This document shows, piece after piece, positions 10,331 to 22,569 of a DNA stretch of 64,000 nt; position 1 is the first letter of the stretch, and every line of letters begins with the position of its first letter. A model generated the notes under the pieces. That model worked only from the letters and a program-made list of their open reading frames with translations, did no database searches and had not been told where the DNA came from. The DNA lies in assembly GCA_949752735.1 (NCBI GenBank), contig OX457053.1, positions 3,491,166-3,555,165 of the forward strand, read 5' to 3'. The stretch comes from Lumbricus terrestris (Eukaryota > Annelida > Clitellata > Crassiclitellata > Lumbricidae). A program made the translations under genes and the position numbers.

Positions 10331-10857
10331 TATAATTATTCTGCTTTAGAACCAATGCATTTAAGTTAATACTTTTCACTGTTTTGCAGGATTTGTATTT
10401 ATCTTTGAAAATCATAAATTTACTGATTTCTTTTAATATCACGTCAACTATCGTACGCTAGAGTGAAGCTTAGACTGCAGACACCTCACAGAAATGACGA
10501 ACTTTGCTTCAAATTTAGATCGAGAAAGATTAACCAATCACTTCTCGCTGAGTAAAATTTTCAGAGACTCTTTTTCATAAGCCAATGGATATAGAAAGCT
10601 TGCTCTTATGACGTGTCGGTTTTTCCCGTGATATAATATTAAAAACATTGAATTTTGAGCTGCGTTGGCGTACAATGGCAGCTCACAAAAATTTCGATTC
10701 TCTTGCATTTTGACAACTAAAATAGGTTCATTGCGAGAAGGGGCTTGAAATCGGAGAACAGAGGTGACTGAGTGAGCCAATGAGAACATAAATTGAGAAC
10801 ATAAAATGAGGTTTTGGTCGAAGGAATTATGAATTGCTACCGAGATTTAATGAGGTA
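10331..10857. other. No gene recognised
   Basis: Unique sequence. An 83-codon minus-strand frame (10538-10789) has no motif I recognise and no supporting signals. Confidence 0.5.
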
Positions 10858-10859
10858 GG

Positions 10860-10968
10860 ATTTGTGTGCGTGCGTGTGTGCGTGTTGCGTGTGTGCGTGT
10901 GTGTGTGCGTGTGCGCGTGTGTGTGCGTGTTGCTTGTGTGTGTGTTTGTGTGGGTGTGTGTCTGACAG
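10860..10968. repeat. TG-rich dinucleotide tract
   Basis: Interrupted GTGTGCGTGT repeats, followed at 11030-11130 by GACA/CAGAGA repeats. Confidence 0.9.
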
Positions 10969-11399
10969 AGAGATGCAAAAAGAAAGACAGGATCACAAGC
11001 TAACAAAGATGGGCATACAGAGGCCGACAAACAGTTAAAGACATTGACAGTGAGACAGGGGCAGGCAGAGAGACAGACATACAGAGAGGCAGAGAGACAG
11101 ACACGGACACATACAGACAGACAGAGAGGATGCAGAATTCGCAAGAGACTGCTTTATAAAAGCCGCAATAATAAAAATATATTCCACCAACCTTTCGCAA
11201 TCGCGTTCGGAAGTAGAAGACAGCGAATCCAACCAAAACAATGCTTCCTTTCTTTCCAGCTTCCCTCCTTCCTGCCTTCCTTCCTACCTTCCACATCCGC
11301 CAACTCTCTGTCTCTCCACACTCTCCACACTCTCTCCAGCACCTGATCGCAACTGCGCGCATATCCAACCGCCGAAGCCCTTTCAGCAGCGCCGCTGGC

Positions 11400-11520
11400 T
11401 GCAACCGCATGGCTAACCACGTAGACCGAATGGCTAATGGCATATACGTGCATGGCTAAGAGACTGCGCCGTTCGAGTGCATGGCTAATAGTAGATGGCG
11501 GCGCGCGGCTAATGCTAGAG
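11400..11520. repeat. Short CATGGCTAA repeat cluster
   Basis: GCATGGCTAA or AATGGCTAA occurs about five times at irregular spacing within 120 bases. Confidence 0.6.
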
Positions 11521-11577
11521 TGGTCACCAAAAGCGTCTCCTCTCGAAGCTTCTCTCTCTTCTCTCTTCTCCATCCCT

Positions 11578-11742
11578 TGCTGCTGATGCTGCTGATGCTG
11601 CTGCTGCTGCTGCTGCTGACGCTGTTGTTGCACACTTCTCGTCTCTCTGTCCGTGGCGCCAGTCGTCTCATGCTCCATCATCACCGTACACAGCAGCAGC
11701 AGAAGCAGTTGCAGCAGCAGCAGCAGCAGCAGCATCAGCTCC
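11578..11742. repeat. CTG and CAG trinucleotide tracts
   Basis: CTGCTGATG then CTG repeats at 11578-11630, and CAG repeats at 11690-11742. They yield poly-Leu, poly-Gln or poly-Ser in open frames. A 273-codon minus frame across 11154-11975 is mostly these runs plus CT-repeat translation. Confidence 0.9.
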
Positions 11743-11854
11743 ATCCATTTGCCTGCTTCTTCGTCATCGTTGCTGAGCGGATTTGCCATCGCCGCCTCCT
11801 CCTCCTCAGCCTCCTCCGTCAGCAATAAATCTCCCGCTTCCGTATTTGCGTCGC

Positions 11855-12310
11855 TCTTGTCGGCTCTGTCTCTGTCTCTGTCTCTGTGTCTGTTTCTGTG
11901 TCTGTCTCTGTCTCTGTTTCTGTCTCGGCCTGTCTCTGTGTCACTCTCTCCCCTCTCAGTCTGTTGCTGACTCAATGACTATGTCTGTTTCTCAGCTGCC
12001 CCTCTGTCTCGCTCTGTCTCTGTCAATGTCTCTGTCTCTGTCTCTGCCTCTTCCTATGTCTCTGTCTCTGTCTCTGTCTCTGCCTCTTCCTATGTCTCTG
12101 TTTCTGTTTCTGCCTGTCTCTGTGTCACTCTCTCCTCTCTCAGTCTGTATCTGATTCACTGACTATGTCTGGCTGTCTATGTCTGAATGTCTGTCTCTCC
12201 GCTGTCGCTCTGTCTCGCTCTGTCTCACTCTGTCTCTGTCAATGTCTGGCTGTCTGTCTGGCTGCCTGTTTGTCGTTCTCTCTCTCTGTCTCTGTCTCTG
12301 TCTGATGGTG
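11855..12310. repeat. CTGTCT hexanucleotide tract
   Basis: TCTGTCTC repeats with a longer duplication: the block containing CTCTCAGTCTGT recurs at about 11950 and 12140, and CCTCTTCCTATGTCTCTGT recurs at about 12050 and 12084. Confidence 0.9.
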
Positions 12311-12551
12311 TCAGTTTCATGGAAGTTCTTCTTAAAACACTGGTTCTCGTATGTTTACCATTAAATTTTCTTTCCATGTTTTCATTGGATCTCTTTTGAC
12401 TCCGAAATTCACTGCCTACTTCCGCCTCTGTCTGTCTGTTTCTCTGTCTGTCTGTCTCTCTGACTGTCTGTCTGTCTAGCTAAAATCTGCCCAGTTTGGA
12501 ATATGTTCCTCCACATTTTGTTTCCTTACAAGACTCATTCTCTGTCTCTGT

Positions 12552-12918
12552 CAACCAACCAACCAACCAATCAATCAATCAGTCAATCAGTCAGTTATTC
12601 AATGAATAAATGAATAAATGAATGAATGAATGAATGAATGAATGAAAGAATGAATGAATAAATGAATGAATGAATGAGTGATTGAATGAATGAATGATTG
12701 AATTAATGATTGAATGAATGCACGAATAGATGAATGAATGAATGAATGATTCAGTCAATCAATCAATCAATCATCCACCAATCGCTTTCGTTGGATTGCA
12801 CAACAGACAATAGGTGGGTGACCATTCATTCGTTCATTCGTTCATTCGTTCATTCATTCATTCATTCATTCATTCATTCATTCATTCATTCATTCATTCA
12901 TTCATTCATTCAGCCATC
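12552..12918. repeat. AATG, AATC and ATTC tetranucleotide arrays
   Basis: CCAA/CAAT at 12552-12600, GAATGAAT at 12600-12775, then ATTCATTC at 12826-12912 and CATCCATC to 12930. Complementary AATG and ATTC blocks within 300 bases could fold into a hairpin. Confidence 0.95.
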
Positions 12919-13084
12919 CATCCATCCATCCAATTATCCATTCATTCATTCGATCTACCGTCTATTCTCGTCCCCTTTCCACCTTTCCACCCACCCACCC
13001 ATCTATCCATTCATCCGCTTCCAGGTCTTCCAGCGGACATTTGGTGCGTGTCTAATATCACTGCATTCGGAAACCATTCAATCA

Positions 13085-13372
13085 CGCATTCATCTGGTGG
13101 AAGAAGAGAAGGAAGAGGAGGAGGAGGAGGAGGGAGAGGGGAAGGCGGAGCGGAAGGGAGGCCTGGAGTGGATGGGGTGGAAGAGAAGGAGGTGGAAAGG
13201 AAGGTTGGAGGGCGAGAGAGAGAGAGAGAGAGAGGAGGAAGAATGGAAGGAGAACGGCGAGTGGCATAGAGAGGAGAGAGGCGTGGAGAAGGAGCGGAAG
13301 AGGGGAAGTAGTATGGGAAGGAAGTAGAAGGAGGAAAGAGAGGAGGTTGAGGAGGGAGAGGAGAAGATTTGA
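13085..13372. repeat. Purine-rich tract (GGA/GAA)
   Basis: Almost entirely A and G on the plus strand. Open frames on both strands are composition artefacts. Confidence 0.85.
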
Positions 13373-13514
13373 AAGAGATGACTGAAGGAAACTGGGAAAG
13401 CAAACAAGCACACGGACATGCAAACAGACGGACAGACATAGAATGGAAAGAGAGGCATTATATATCTCTCTTTATTTACATTATTTCCAAATGCGTCGAC
13501 AAACATACGGATAG

Positions 13515-13692
<178 letters not shown>

Positions 13693-13695
13693 AGT

Positions 13696-13753
<58 letters not shown>

Positions 13754-14190
13754 GAGATACAGAGAGACAGACAAATAGACAGGGAAGGAGACAGAGAGAG
13801 AGAGACAGACAGAGAGATACAGAGAGACAGACAAATAGACAGGGAAAGAGACAGAGAGAGAGACAGACAGAGAGATACAGAGAAACAGACAAATAGGCAG
13901 GGAAAGAGACAGAGAGAGAGACAGACAGACAGAGAGATACAGAGAGACAGACAACTAGGCAGGGAAAGAGACAGAGACAGAGAGAGAGACAGACAGAGAG
14001 ATACAGAGAAACAGACAAATAGGCAGGGAAAGAGACAGAGAGAGAGACAGACAGACAGAGAGATACAGAGAGACAGACAACTAGGCAGGGAAAGAGACAG
14101 AGACAGAGAGAGAGAGACAGACAGAGAGATACAGAGAGACAGACAAATAGACAGGGAAAGAGACAGAGAGACACACAGACAGACAGAGAG
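13693..14190. repeat. Higher-order 58-68-bp repeat of GACA/GAGA
   Basis: A longer unit containing AGAGAGATACAGAGAGACAG, then ACAAATAGACAGGGAAAGAG, recurs near 13751, 13811, 13869, 13931, 13995, 14057 and 14125. Two alternating subtypes (AAATAG and AACTAG) show that larger duplications have occurred. Frames are repeat translations. Confidence 0.9.
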
Positions 14191-14381
14191 GGAGGGAGAT
14201 AGAGTCAGACAGACACAACGACACGCAGGTAGACACGCAGACAGGCGGACGGCAGACTGACCCTATTCGTGTTATCGTACGATTGTAGTATAGATATGCT
14301 TTGATTTAGATTGTAGACGCTTCATGTCTTTGCGTTGAATATGGCGGCCTCTGCTCCTCTCCTTTGCCGTTAGTATGCTAC

Positions 14382-14965
14382 TGGTTATGATGATGATGGT
14401 GGTGATGGTAGTGATGTTAGTCGTGATGGTAGTCGTGGCAGTAGTTGTGGTGGTGGTAGTGGTGGTGTTGATGTTGCTGTTGGTGGTGATGGTAGTTGTG
14501 GTGGTTATGGTGGTGTTGGTGGTGGTGATGGTAGCGGTGGTTATGGCGGTGGTGATGGTGGCGATGGCAGTTGTGGTGGTTATGGTGGTGGTAGTGTTGG
14601 TGCCGGTGATGGTGGTGATGGTAGTTGTGGTGGTTATGGTGGTGGTAGTGTTGTTGGTGATGGTGGTGATGGTAGGGGTGGTTATGGCGGTGGTGATGGT
14701 AGTTGTGGTGGTTATGGTGGTGGTGGTGATGATGGTAGTTGTGGTGGTTATGGTGGTGTTGGTGGTGGTGATGGTAGTGGTGGTTATGGCGGTGGTGATG
14801 GTGGTGATGGTAGTTGTGGTGGTTATGGTGGTGGTAGTGTTGCTGGTGGTGATGGTAGTGGTGGTGGTGATGGCGGTGATGGTGGTGATGGTAGTTGTGG
14901 TGATTATGGTGGTGGTAGCGTTGGTGGTAGTGGGGATGTTGGTGGTGATGGTAGGTGGAGAAGAG
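14382..14965. repeat. GGTGAT/GGTGGT array with higher-order structure
   Basis: Trinucleotide-based repeat of GATGGT, GTGGTT and GTTGGT. Blocks starting GATGGTAGTTGTGGTGGTTA recur about every 60-100 bases. Plus frames give Val/Met, minus frames His/Tyr/Asn. Confidence 0.95.
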
Positions 14966-15119
14966 AAGACCGTGTGTAGAGTGGGGGGGAGCGTGTATCA
15001 TAGACGGATGATGATATTCTGATTTGCATTCACGTCAGTTTTTCGTTAAACCATCAACGGAATTCGTCGATCGTTCGGTCGTCAGACGTTACAACGAGCG
15101 AGCAGGAAGTAACCGGCTT

Positions 15120-16740
15120 CTAACCCTCCCTCTGCTGCCCTCTAAACCTTCTCTGCTGCCCTCTAAACCTTCTCTGCTGCCCTCTAAACCTTCTCTGCTG
15201 CCCTCTAAACCTTCTCTGCTTCATTCTCAGCCTTCTCTGCATCCTTCTCACCCTCCTCTGCTGCCCTCTAAACCTTCTCTGCTGCCCTCTAAACCTTCTC
15301 TGCTTCATTCTCAGCCTTCTCTGCATCCTTCTCACCCTCCTCTGCTGCCCTCTAAACCTTCTCTGCTGCCCTCTAAACCTTCTCTGCTTCATTCTCAGCC
15401 TTCTCTGCATCCTTCTCACCCTCCTCTGCTGCCCTCTAAACCTTCTCTGCTTCCTTCTTAGCCTTCTCTGCTGCCCTCTCAACCTTCTCTGCTTCCTTCT
15501 CAACCTTCTCTGCTGCCCTCTAAACCTTCTTTGCTTCCTTCTTAGCCTTCTCTGCTTCCTTCTTAGCCTTCTCTGCTGCCCTCTCAACCTTCTCTGCTTC
15601 ATTCTCAGCCTTCTCTGCATCCTTCTCAACCTCCTCTGCTGCCCTCTCAACCTTCTCTGCTTCCTTCTTAGCCTTCTCTGCTGCCCTCTCAACCTTCTCT
15701 GCTTCCTTCTCAACCTTCTCTGCTTCCTTCTCAACCTTCTCTGCTGCCCTCTAAACCTTCTCTGCTTCCTTCTCAACCTTCTCTGCTTCCTTCTCAACCT
15801 TCTCTGCTTCCTTCTCAACCTTCTCTGCTGCCCTCTAAACCTTCTCTGCTTCCTTCTCAGCCTTCTCTGCTGCCCTCTCAACCTTCCCTGCTTCCTTCTC
15901 AGCCTTCTCTACTACCTTCTCAACCTTCTCTGCTTCCTTTTTTGCATTCTCTGCCGCCCTCCCAACCTTCTCTGCTTCCTTCTCAGCCTTCTCTGCTGCC
16001 ATCTCAACCTTCCCTGCTTCCTTCTCAGCCTTCTCTACTTCCTTCTCAACCTTCTCTGCTTCCTTTTTAGCATTCTCTGCCGCCCTCTAAACCTTCTCTG
16101 CTTCCTTCTCAGCCTTCTCTACTTCCTTCTCAACCTTCTCTGCTGCCCTATAAACCTTCTCTGCTTCCCTCTCAGCCTTCTCGGCTGCCCTCTCAACCTT
16201 CCCTGCTTCCTTCTCAGCCTTCTCTACTTCCTTCTCAACCTTCTCTGCTTCCTTTTTAGCATTCTCTGCCGCCCTCCCAACCTTCTCTGCTTCCTTCTCA
16301 ACCTTCTCTGCTGCCCTCTAAACCTTCTCTGCTTCCTTCTCAACCTTCTCTGCTTCCTTCTCAACCTTCTCTGCTTCCTTCTCAACCTTCTCTGCTGCCC
16401 TCTAAACCTTCCCTTCTTCCTTCTCAGCCTTCTCTACTTCCTTCTCAACCTTCTCTGCTTCCTTTTTAGCATTCTCTGCCGCCCTCCCAACCTTCTCTGC
16501 TTCCTTCCCAACCTTCTCTGCTGCCCTCTAAACCTTCTCTGCTTCCTTCTCAACCTTCTCTGCTGCCCTCTAAACCTTCTCTGCTTCCTTCTCAGCCTTC
16601 TCTGCTGCCCTCTCAAACTTCCCTGCTTCCTTCTCAGCCTTCTCTACTTCCTTCTCAACCCTCCTCTGCTGCCCTCTAAACCTTCTCTGCCGCCCTCTAA
16701 ACCTTCTCTGCTTCCTTCTTAGCCTTCTCCGCTTCCTTCT
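15120..16740. repeat. 21-bp minisatellite, about 77 copies
   Basis: Units are CCTTCTCTGCTGCCCTCTAA(A) or CCTTCTCTGCTTCCTTCTCA(A), mixed in blocks of two to six. Read on the minus strand the 21-bp unit is one heptad, for example EKEAEKV or ERAAEKV, as in a coiled coil. In that frame the CTCTAAA variant gives TAG at a fixed heptad position, and TAG is the only stop I noted apart from those after a 1-base indel near 16660. A different minus frame (Arg/Gln-rich, 253 codons at 15120-15881) is open but is the shifted shadow. Confidence 0.95.
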
Positions 16741-17115
16741 CAGAATCCTGTTCATCATTCTCACCTTCCTCTGCATCATTCTCATCCTCCTCTGCTTTCT
16801 TCTCAGTCTCCTATGCTTTCTTCTCAGAATCCTCTACTTCCTTCACAGCCTCCTCTGCTTCCATCGCAGTCTTCTGTCCTTCCTTCGCAACATCCTCTGC
16901 TTTCTTCTCAGCCTTCTCCTTATTCTCTGGAGCATCCCCATCTTCTCCTGCCCCTCTGCCTCTAACTGGCCTCCTCTTCATCAAAATTCTCTACCTTCTA
17001 AGTATCTACAATAACCTCCTCCTTTCTCTCCTTCTCCTCTTCCTCTTCTTTCTCTTCCTTCTCCTCCTCCTGCACCTCCTCCACCTAATCATCTTCAGTA
17101 TCCACCTGAGAAAAC
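16741..17115 (-). pseudogene. Possible source exon of the 21-bp array (broken)
   Basis: Reading the minus strand toward the array gives a non-repetitive Glu/Lys-rich stretch in the same frame as the heptads (for example KEKAEKKAEDVAKEGQKTAM, then EAVKEVEDSEKKA). It is broken by a TAG within the array-side part, further TAGs upstream, and at least one frameshift near 16940. This suggests that a coiled-coil coding exon expanded into the minisatellite and then died. It could also be chance in a purine-rich strand. No splice sites or start were identified. Confidence 0.3.
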
Positions 17116-17344
17116 ATATTCTCTCTTCTCCTTCTTCCTCTAGTCCTTCCTCGCTCCTCTCGTCATCCTTCCCTTTCTCTTAATCCCAATTCTCCACCTT
17201 AGCTCCAGCTTCCTCCTAGTTTTCTCACCATTCCGTCCTCATCTCCATTTATTAATCCTATTCCTCATCCGACATCCTCCTTGTGCTAGTCTACTCTCTT
17301 GCGCAATATAAATAAATATAATCTTATTCCTCTATCTGCTAACA

Positions 17345-17456
17345 CACATCGTCATCCTCCTGCTCCTCCTCCTGCTCCTCCTCCTGCTCCTCCTCCTCCT
17401 GCTCCTCCTCCTGCTCCTCCTCCTGCTCCTCCTTCTGCTCCTCCTCCTGCTGGATG
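17345..17456. repeat. CTCCTCCTG 9-12-bp repeat
   Basis: CTCCTGCTCCTC repeats, purine-rich on the minus strand. From 17115 to 17345 there is only pyrimidine-rich unremarkable sequence. Confidence 0.9.
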
Positions 17457-17800
17457 GATGGATGAATGAATGAATGGATGAATTGATAGATTTATGGATG
17501 GATGAATGGATGGATGGATGAATGGATGGATATATGGTTGAATGGCTGAATAGATGAATGAATGGATGAATGGATGGATGGATATATGGATTGATATATG
17601 GATGGATATATGGATGGATATATGGGTGGATATATGGATGGATATATGGATGGATAAATGGACGAACGGATGGATGGATGGATAATTGGATATCGGGTGG
17701 GTGGGTAGGTTGAACGGATGAAAGATAGAATGTATGAAAAGGTGGACGAATGGATGGATGGATGGATGGATAGATGGAGGTAGGGATGTATAGTTTGTAT
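17453..17800. repeat. GGAT/GAAT/GATATATG array
   Basis: GGATGGAT with a longer unit ATGGATGGATAT repeated near 17575-17660. Minus frames read Ile/His/Pro/Ser and are artefacts. Confidence 0.93.
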
Positions 17801-17845
17801 ACACGGATGGATAATATGGATAAGTGAATTGACGCGCAATTAGAC

Positions 17846-17882
17846 TAATTAATTAATTAATTAATTAATTAATTAATTAATT
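17846..17882. repeat. AATT tetranucleotide run
   Basis: About nine AATT units, fully self-complementary. Confidence 0.95.
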
Positions 17883-18004
17883 ATCTTCGGAAGTCATATC
17901 AGATATTAAAAAATTTTCCAGATTAAACACTCTTATAATATTATACCACGATACAATAATTAATTCTTCATCGGCAAAACCAACCTGATTAAAAAAAGAT
18001 CTAC

Positions 18005-18158
18005 ATAAATAGGACCCGATTGGTAACAGCGTTCGCTATTAACCCTGAGGTCAGAGGTTCCATTTCTCTGAGATTGTCACTGTGTAGGCCTACTGACCTT
18101 GAGAGCATGACCTTCACTCAAGATAATCAATGCTTAACGTCATTGGTTTATTTTTGAT
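18005..18158 (+). mobile_element. Decayed tRNA-derived SINE with a different tRNA head
   Basis: The head has TTGGTAACAGCGTTCGC (A-box-like) and GGTCAGAGGTTCCATTTC (B-box-like). The next part, TGACCTTGAGAGCATGACCT then TCACTCAAGATAATCAATGC, resembles the middle domain of the main SINE (GACCTTGGGCAAGTCCTTCA then CTCACAATTGC). A SINE that swapped its tRNA head is a reasonable reading. The tail is missing. Confidence 0.5.
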
Positions 18159-18197
18159 CGTTCAAGAGAAACGCGCAACAACTGACTAGTAACAAGA

Positions 18198-18304
<107 letters not shown>

Positions 18305-18409
18305 CATAAGGACAACAATAATTTATATTTTTCTTATCAGCATATTGGCAAGCAGATAAAAATATATGAACTATATGGATTCATATATCACGTCGTCATC
18401 TACACATTC

Positions 18410-18705
18410 ACCGCGCATATATATATGTATTTATATAATAAATAAACATATAAATGATAGTGTGAGCATAAATATATTATATACACTTTATGTCCTACAG
18501 ACAACAGATGTACATTGTATATTTGATATAATATATATATATTTGTATATATATATATATATAAATAATAGTGTGAGCATAAATATATTATATACACTTT
18601 ATGTCATACAGACAACAGATGTACACTGTATAATTGATATAATATATATATATATGTATATTATATATATATTATAAATATATATATATATATATGATAT
18701 AAACA
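18410..18705. repeat. AT-rich tract with a 111-bp tandem duplication
   Basis: The block starting ATAGTGTGAGCATAAATATA and containing CAGACAACAGATGTACA occurs from about 18456 and again from about 18567. It is surrounded by TATATA runs that expand between and after the copies. Confidence 0.85.
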
Positions 18706-18827
18706 TGTACACACGGGCATCTTGCAGATGGATGTCTTTGTTATTAAAAGCCCAGATTTGTATTGGTATTGTGTTGCGCCTAATCCAATAACGTATAATT
18801 GGAGGGAACAGGAGGACAGCGTGGATT

Positions 18828-19036
18828 CAGGAAGACAGACAGACAGACGGACAGACAGACAAACAGACCGGCGGATTGACAGACATACAGACACAGACAG
18901 ACAGACGGACAGACAGACAGACAGACACCGACAGTCAGACACAGACGGACTGACAGACGGACAGACAAACGAACAGACAGACGGACGGACAGACAGACAG
19001 ACGGATAGACAGACGGACAGACAGACGGACAGACAT
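18828..19036. repeat. GACA/GACG tetranucleotide array
   Basis: GACAGACAGACGGACA repeats. The 230-codon plus frame that starts upstream is a repeat translation. Confidence 0.93.
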
Positions 19037-19119
19037 GATCGTGCATACCGTAATTATACAGAGTCAAATAATACATTCGGCAGGCAAAATAAAAATTGTA
19101 TATGCCTTCTCCTTTTGTC

Positions 19120-19352
19120 CGTTCATCATTATCGCCATCGTCAACGTCATCGTCATCGTTATCGTCATTGTCATCGTCACCCTTATCGTCGCCGTCATCG
19201 TCGCGGTCGCCGCCGCCTCCGCCACCACCACGACCACCGTCATCGTCACCGTCGTCGTCATCATCGTCATCATCATCATCATTGTCATCGTAGTCGTCGT
19301 CGTCATCATCATAATCGGCTTCGTCGTCGTCGTCGTCGTTGGTATCGTCATC
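19120..19352. repeat. CGTCAT hexanucleotide array
   Basis: CATCGTCATCGTC with CGTCGCCGCC and TCATCATCAT variants. Confidence 0.93.
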
Positions 19353-19434
19353 AATCTGATCATATTCTTCATCTGCTTAAATTGTTTTTGCGCCAATTTC
19401 CTTTATTACCATAACAATTAATCAACGTCTTCAT

Positions 19435-19862
19435 CGTGACCCCTTCTTCCTCCTCCTCTTCTTCCTCCTCCTCCACCTCCTCCTCCTCCTGTTCCCCTCT
19501 TTTCCCTCTTCCTCCTCTTCCTCCTCGTCCTCCTCTTCCTACTCCACATCCTCCTCTTCCTCATCTACACCCTGTTCTTACTCCTCCACCTCCTCCTTCT
19601 CAACTTCCTCTTCTTCCATCTCTCACACCCTGACCTCCACCTCTTCCCAGTCTACTTCCTCTTCTTATGGCCTTCTGCCTCGTCCACCTCTTCTTGCCCT
19701 TCCAGTCCATCCGCCCTTCCAGCTCTCCAATGTCCTTCTCCTCCTTCTCTTACATCCTTCTCCTCCATCTCCATCTCCACCTCCTCCGTTTCTCACTCCC
19801 CTTTCCCTCTCATCTTCCACATATTCCTCTTCCTTCTTCTCCTCCTTCTCCTTTACTTGTTG
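19435..19862. repeat. Pyrimidine tract (CTCCTCTTC)
   Basis: Nearly all C and T on the plus strand, with no unit longer than about 6-9 bases. No gene. Confidence 0.85.
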
Positions 19863-20835
19863 CCAGGTATTTCTCGATCGAGTAATTACGACGGCGCTGT
19901 CGAGTACTCGCCTACGCGCAACTCGACTCATTTCATTCCGGATCCCTCCATCCATCCCTCTCTCCTTCCCTCAGTATATCACCTACCCACAGTTTGTTCT
20001 GTATGTGTGTCTGTCTCTGTCTCTCTGTCTCTCTGTTTGTCTGTCTGTCCTGGTGTCCGCTAAAATTAATCACGATCGCAAACTCTCGACTCGAAGAAGC
20101 CGGGCGCCACAGAAGCCGGAACTCAACAGCCCTTATAGGGATTTTCGATTAAGCGACGCTGGCGTTGGCATCGTGTTTGCACCGCACTGTGCTTGGCACC
20201 ATCCACGGTGCCATTCGGTGTCATTTGGTGCCATTCGGTGCCATTCGATGCCATGCACGTCACCAACGAGGAAGCCCTGCAATGTCACAAATTCATTTGC
20301 CAACGTAGTCGTTGGGAGAATCACTGTGCAATGATGTGGCGTAGAATGTAATCTAGTCCAATCTGGAATGGGGGAAGGGAGGAATTTAGGTTTCTGGGGA
20401 CGGAAAAATGGTTGTTTTGGGCGGTCGGCAACTACCCAGCCAGACACCAATGACACCCATCGAACGAAAAATTTTGGACGTTTCTTTTAGTCTTCCACCA
20501 ATAATTTTCCTCCCCCGAAACATTGTATGCTAGGCCACTTCCCAAAAAAGTTGATGATCTTTTTCTTTTTATACCTCGATGCATCGCAGCTGAAATAATT
20601 CCTCTACTGAACGTAAAACTCCACTTGTATAAACTTGTCGAATGCTCCATATACGCTTTTTCTGGGTGGAATTACACGTATGTGCTTGTGTACAACACCT
20701 CTTGATTTTTTTGGGTGGGTATTCTCTTTCCTGGGCGGAAATTCCCCCCCCCCCAGAGACGCCTAGATCAAACACTGGATGTAGCGTCGCGAATTCGATT
20801 CCAGTTTAATCAAATCCCTGTTATGAGTTGTGGAA
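19863..20835. other. Mostly unique DNA with a small GGTGCCATTC repeat
   Basis: A GGTGCCATTC decamer is repeated about five times at 20203-20258. The end near 20750-20782 (a C run, then AGACGCCTAGATCAAACACT) looks like the edge of an old transposon on the minus strand, but no partner end was found. Short CTGT repeats lie at 20000-20050. No gene recognised. Confidence 0.45.
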
Positions 20836-20837
20836 GG

Positions 20838-20975
20838 GTTATGGCATCATCTTCGTCGTCATCATCATCTTCGTCGTAGTCGTCAACATTACTCCATATC
20901 GTCGCCGATATGGGGTAAACGTATCATCTTCTTCGCCGTCGTCATCATCATCATCAAAATCATCATCATAATTTG
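20838..20975. repeat. CATCATCTTCGTCGTC tract
   Basis: Interrupted CAT/CTT/CGT triplets around a short unique piece. Confidence 0.8.
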
Positions 20976-21107
20976 CACATAAACCAACAATGATGATAAA
21001 GCAAATCCTCTGCATCAAAGCAACTCCGGTGAAGAATGACAGCGTGAAATGTAGAAGATTTATTCGGAATCGTCGATACCATGCAAGCGGATGGTTGGTG
21101 GCAGAAG

Positions 21108-21136
21108 CCGATGATGATGATGACGACGACGACGAC

Positions 21137-21171
<35 letters not shown>

Positions 21172-21200
21172 CGATGATGATGATTATTATTATTATTAAA
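21108..21200. repeat. GAT/GAC array ending in TTA
   Basis: GATGATGAC units and a terminal ATTATT run. The following part to 21985 is unique apart from a short GATGATGAT tract at 21397-21450. No gene is recognised there. Confidence 0.93.
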
Positions 21201-21984
21201 TAAATTTGCAACGCGCGCAAGGTCACACCGAAATGTGAATCTGAGGTGGATAGTCAGCCGCCAGAGAAAGATGCAGTTAGAGATCCATATGCTTGAAAGC
21301 CAAGTAAGTTTTTGAAGGAAGTGAGCTTCGGAGAGAGCGGAAACCGATTCCATTCACTGGGTGTAGAGGCATGTAGTGCACGCAAGTCCATAACTGTGAT
21401 GATGATGAATGATGATGATGATAATGAAGATGATCATGATCATGATATACTTTTTCTGGGGGGTGGGGGGAAACTACAGTGGTGTTGGACTGGTGTTGCT
21501 CGCGATGATGTCATTCCAGCAAAACATCTATTCATATGCAAAATTCTTAATCAACTCACAGTCGAATGTTATTTGTAGCGGCATGACCTGATCATGTTCA
21601 AATCGCAAAACAGACAGAAGACGAGAGAAATCGTCAGAGAGCAAAACATTCGCTAATAGCAGAATCTCCCAATTGGTTTCGAGTTCACGGGGTCAGGTGA
21701 GGCGTGGGTCAAAGATGGGAGGCTGTCGATCCATCAGTTCTCTTGCCCTCTACCGCTTGTCACTGATGACCCCATCGTTCTCCCCCTCCCCCCAATCCCC
21801 TCCCCCGGGGGAACTGCAAATGGATGGCAATACGCAGGGAAGGGTCAGAAAGGAACAACCAATTCGTGGAAAATGCCATTCGTTCGTCCGTCCGAGGATA
21901 TTATAACAATATTTTCACAAACGTTGTTGGCCTTTCGATGTAGTCTGAATAGATGCAGAGAGTAATTGATATTCTTACTATTAC

Positions 21985-22566
<582 letters not shown>

Positions 22567-22569
22567 ATG

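Noticed and set aside
11154..11975. 273-codon minus-strand frame with a poly-Leu segment and poly-Gln
   Set aside because: Built from CTG/CAG and CTGTCT repeats with short unique pieces. The Leu run looks like a membrane helix but is a CTG translation. No splice or start support.
14375..15022. 215-codon Val/Met frame and 194-codon His/Tyr frame
   Set aside because: Translation of the GGTGAT repeat; the His-rich frame imitates a metal-binding protein but has no non-repeat sequence.
20750..20782. Edge of a DNA transposon
   Set aside because: A plausible end with a C run, but no inverted partner or target duplication was found between 20300 and 20800.
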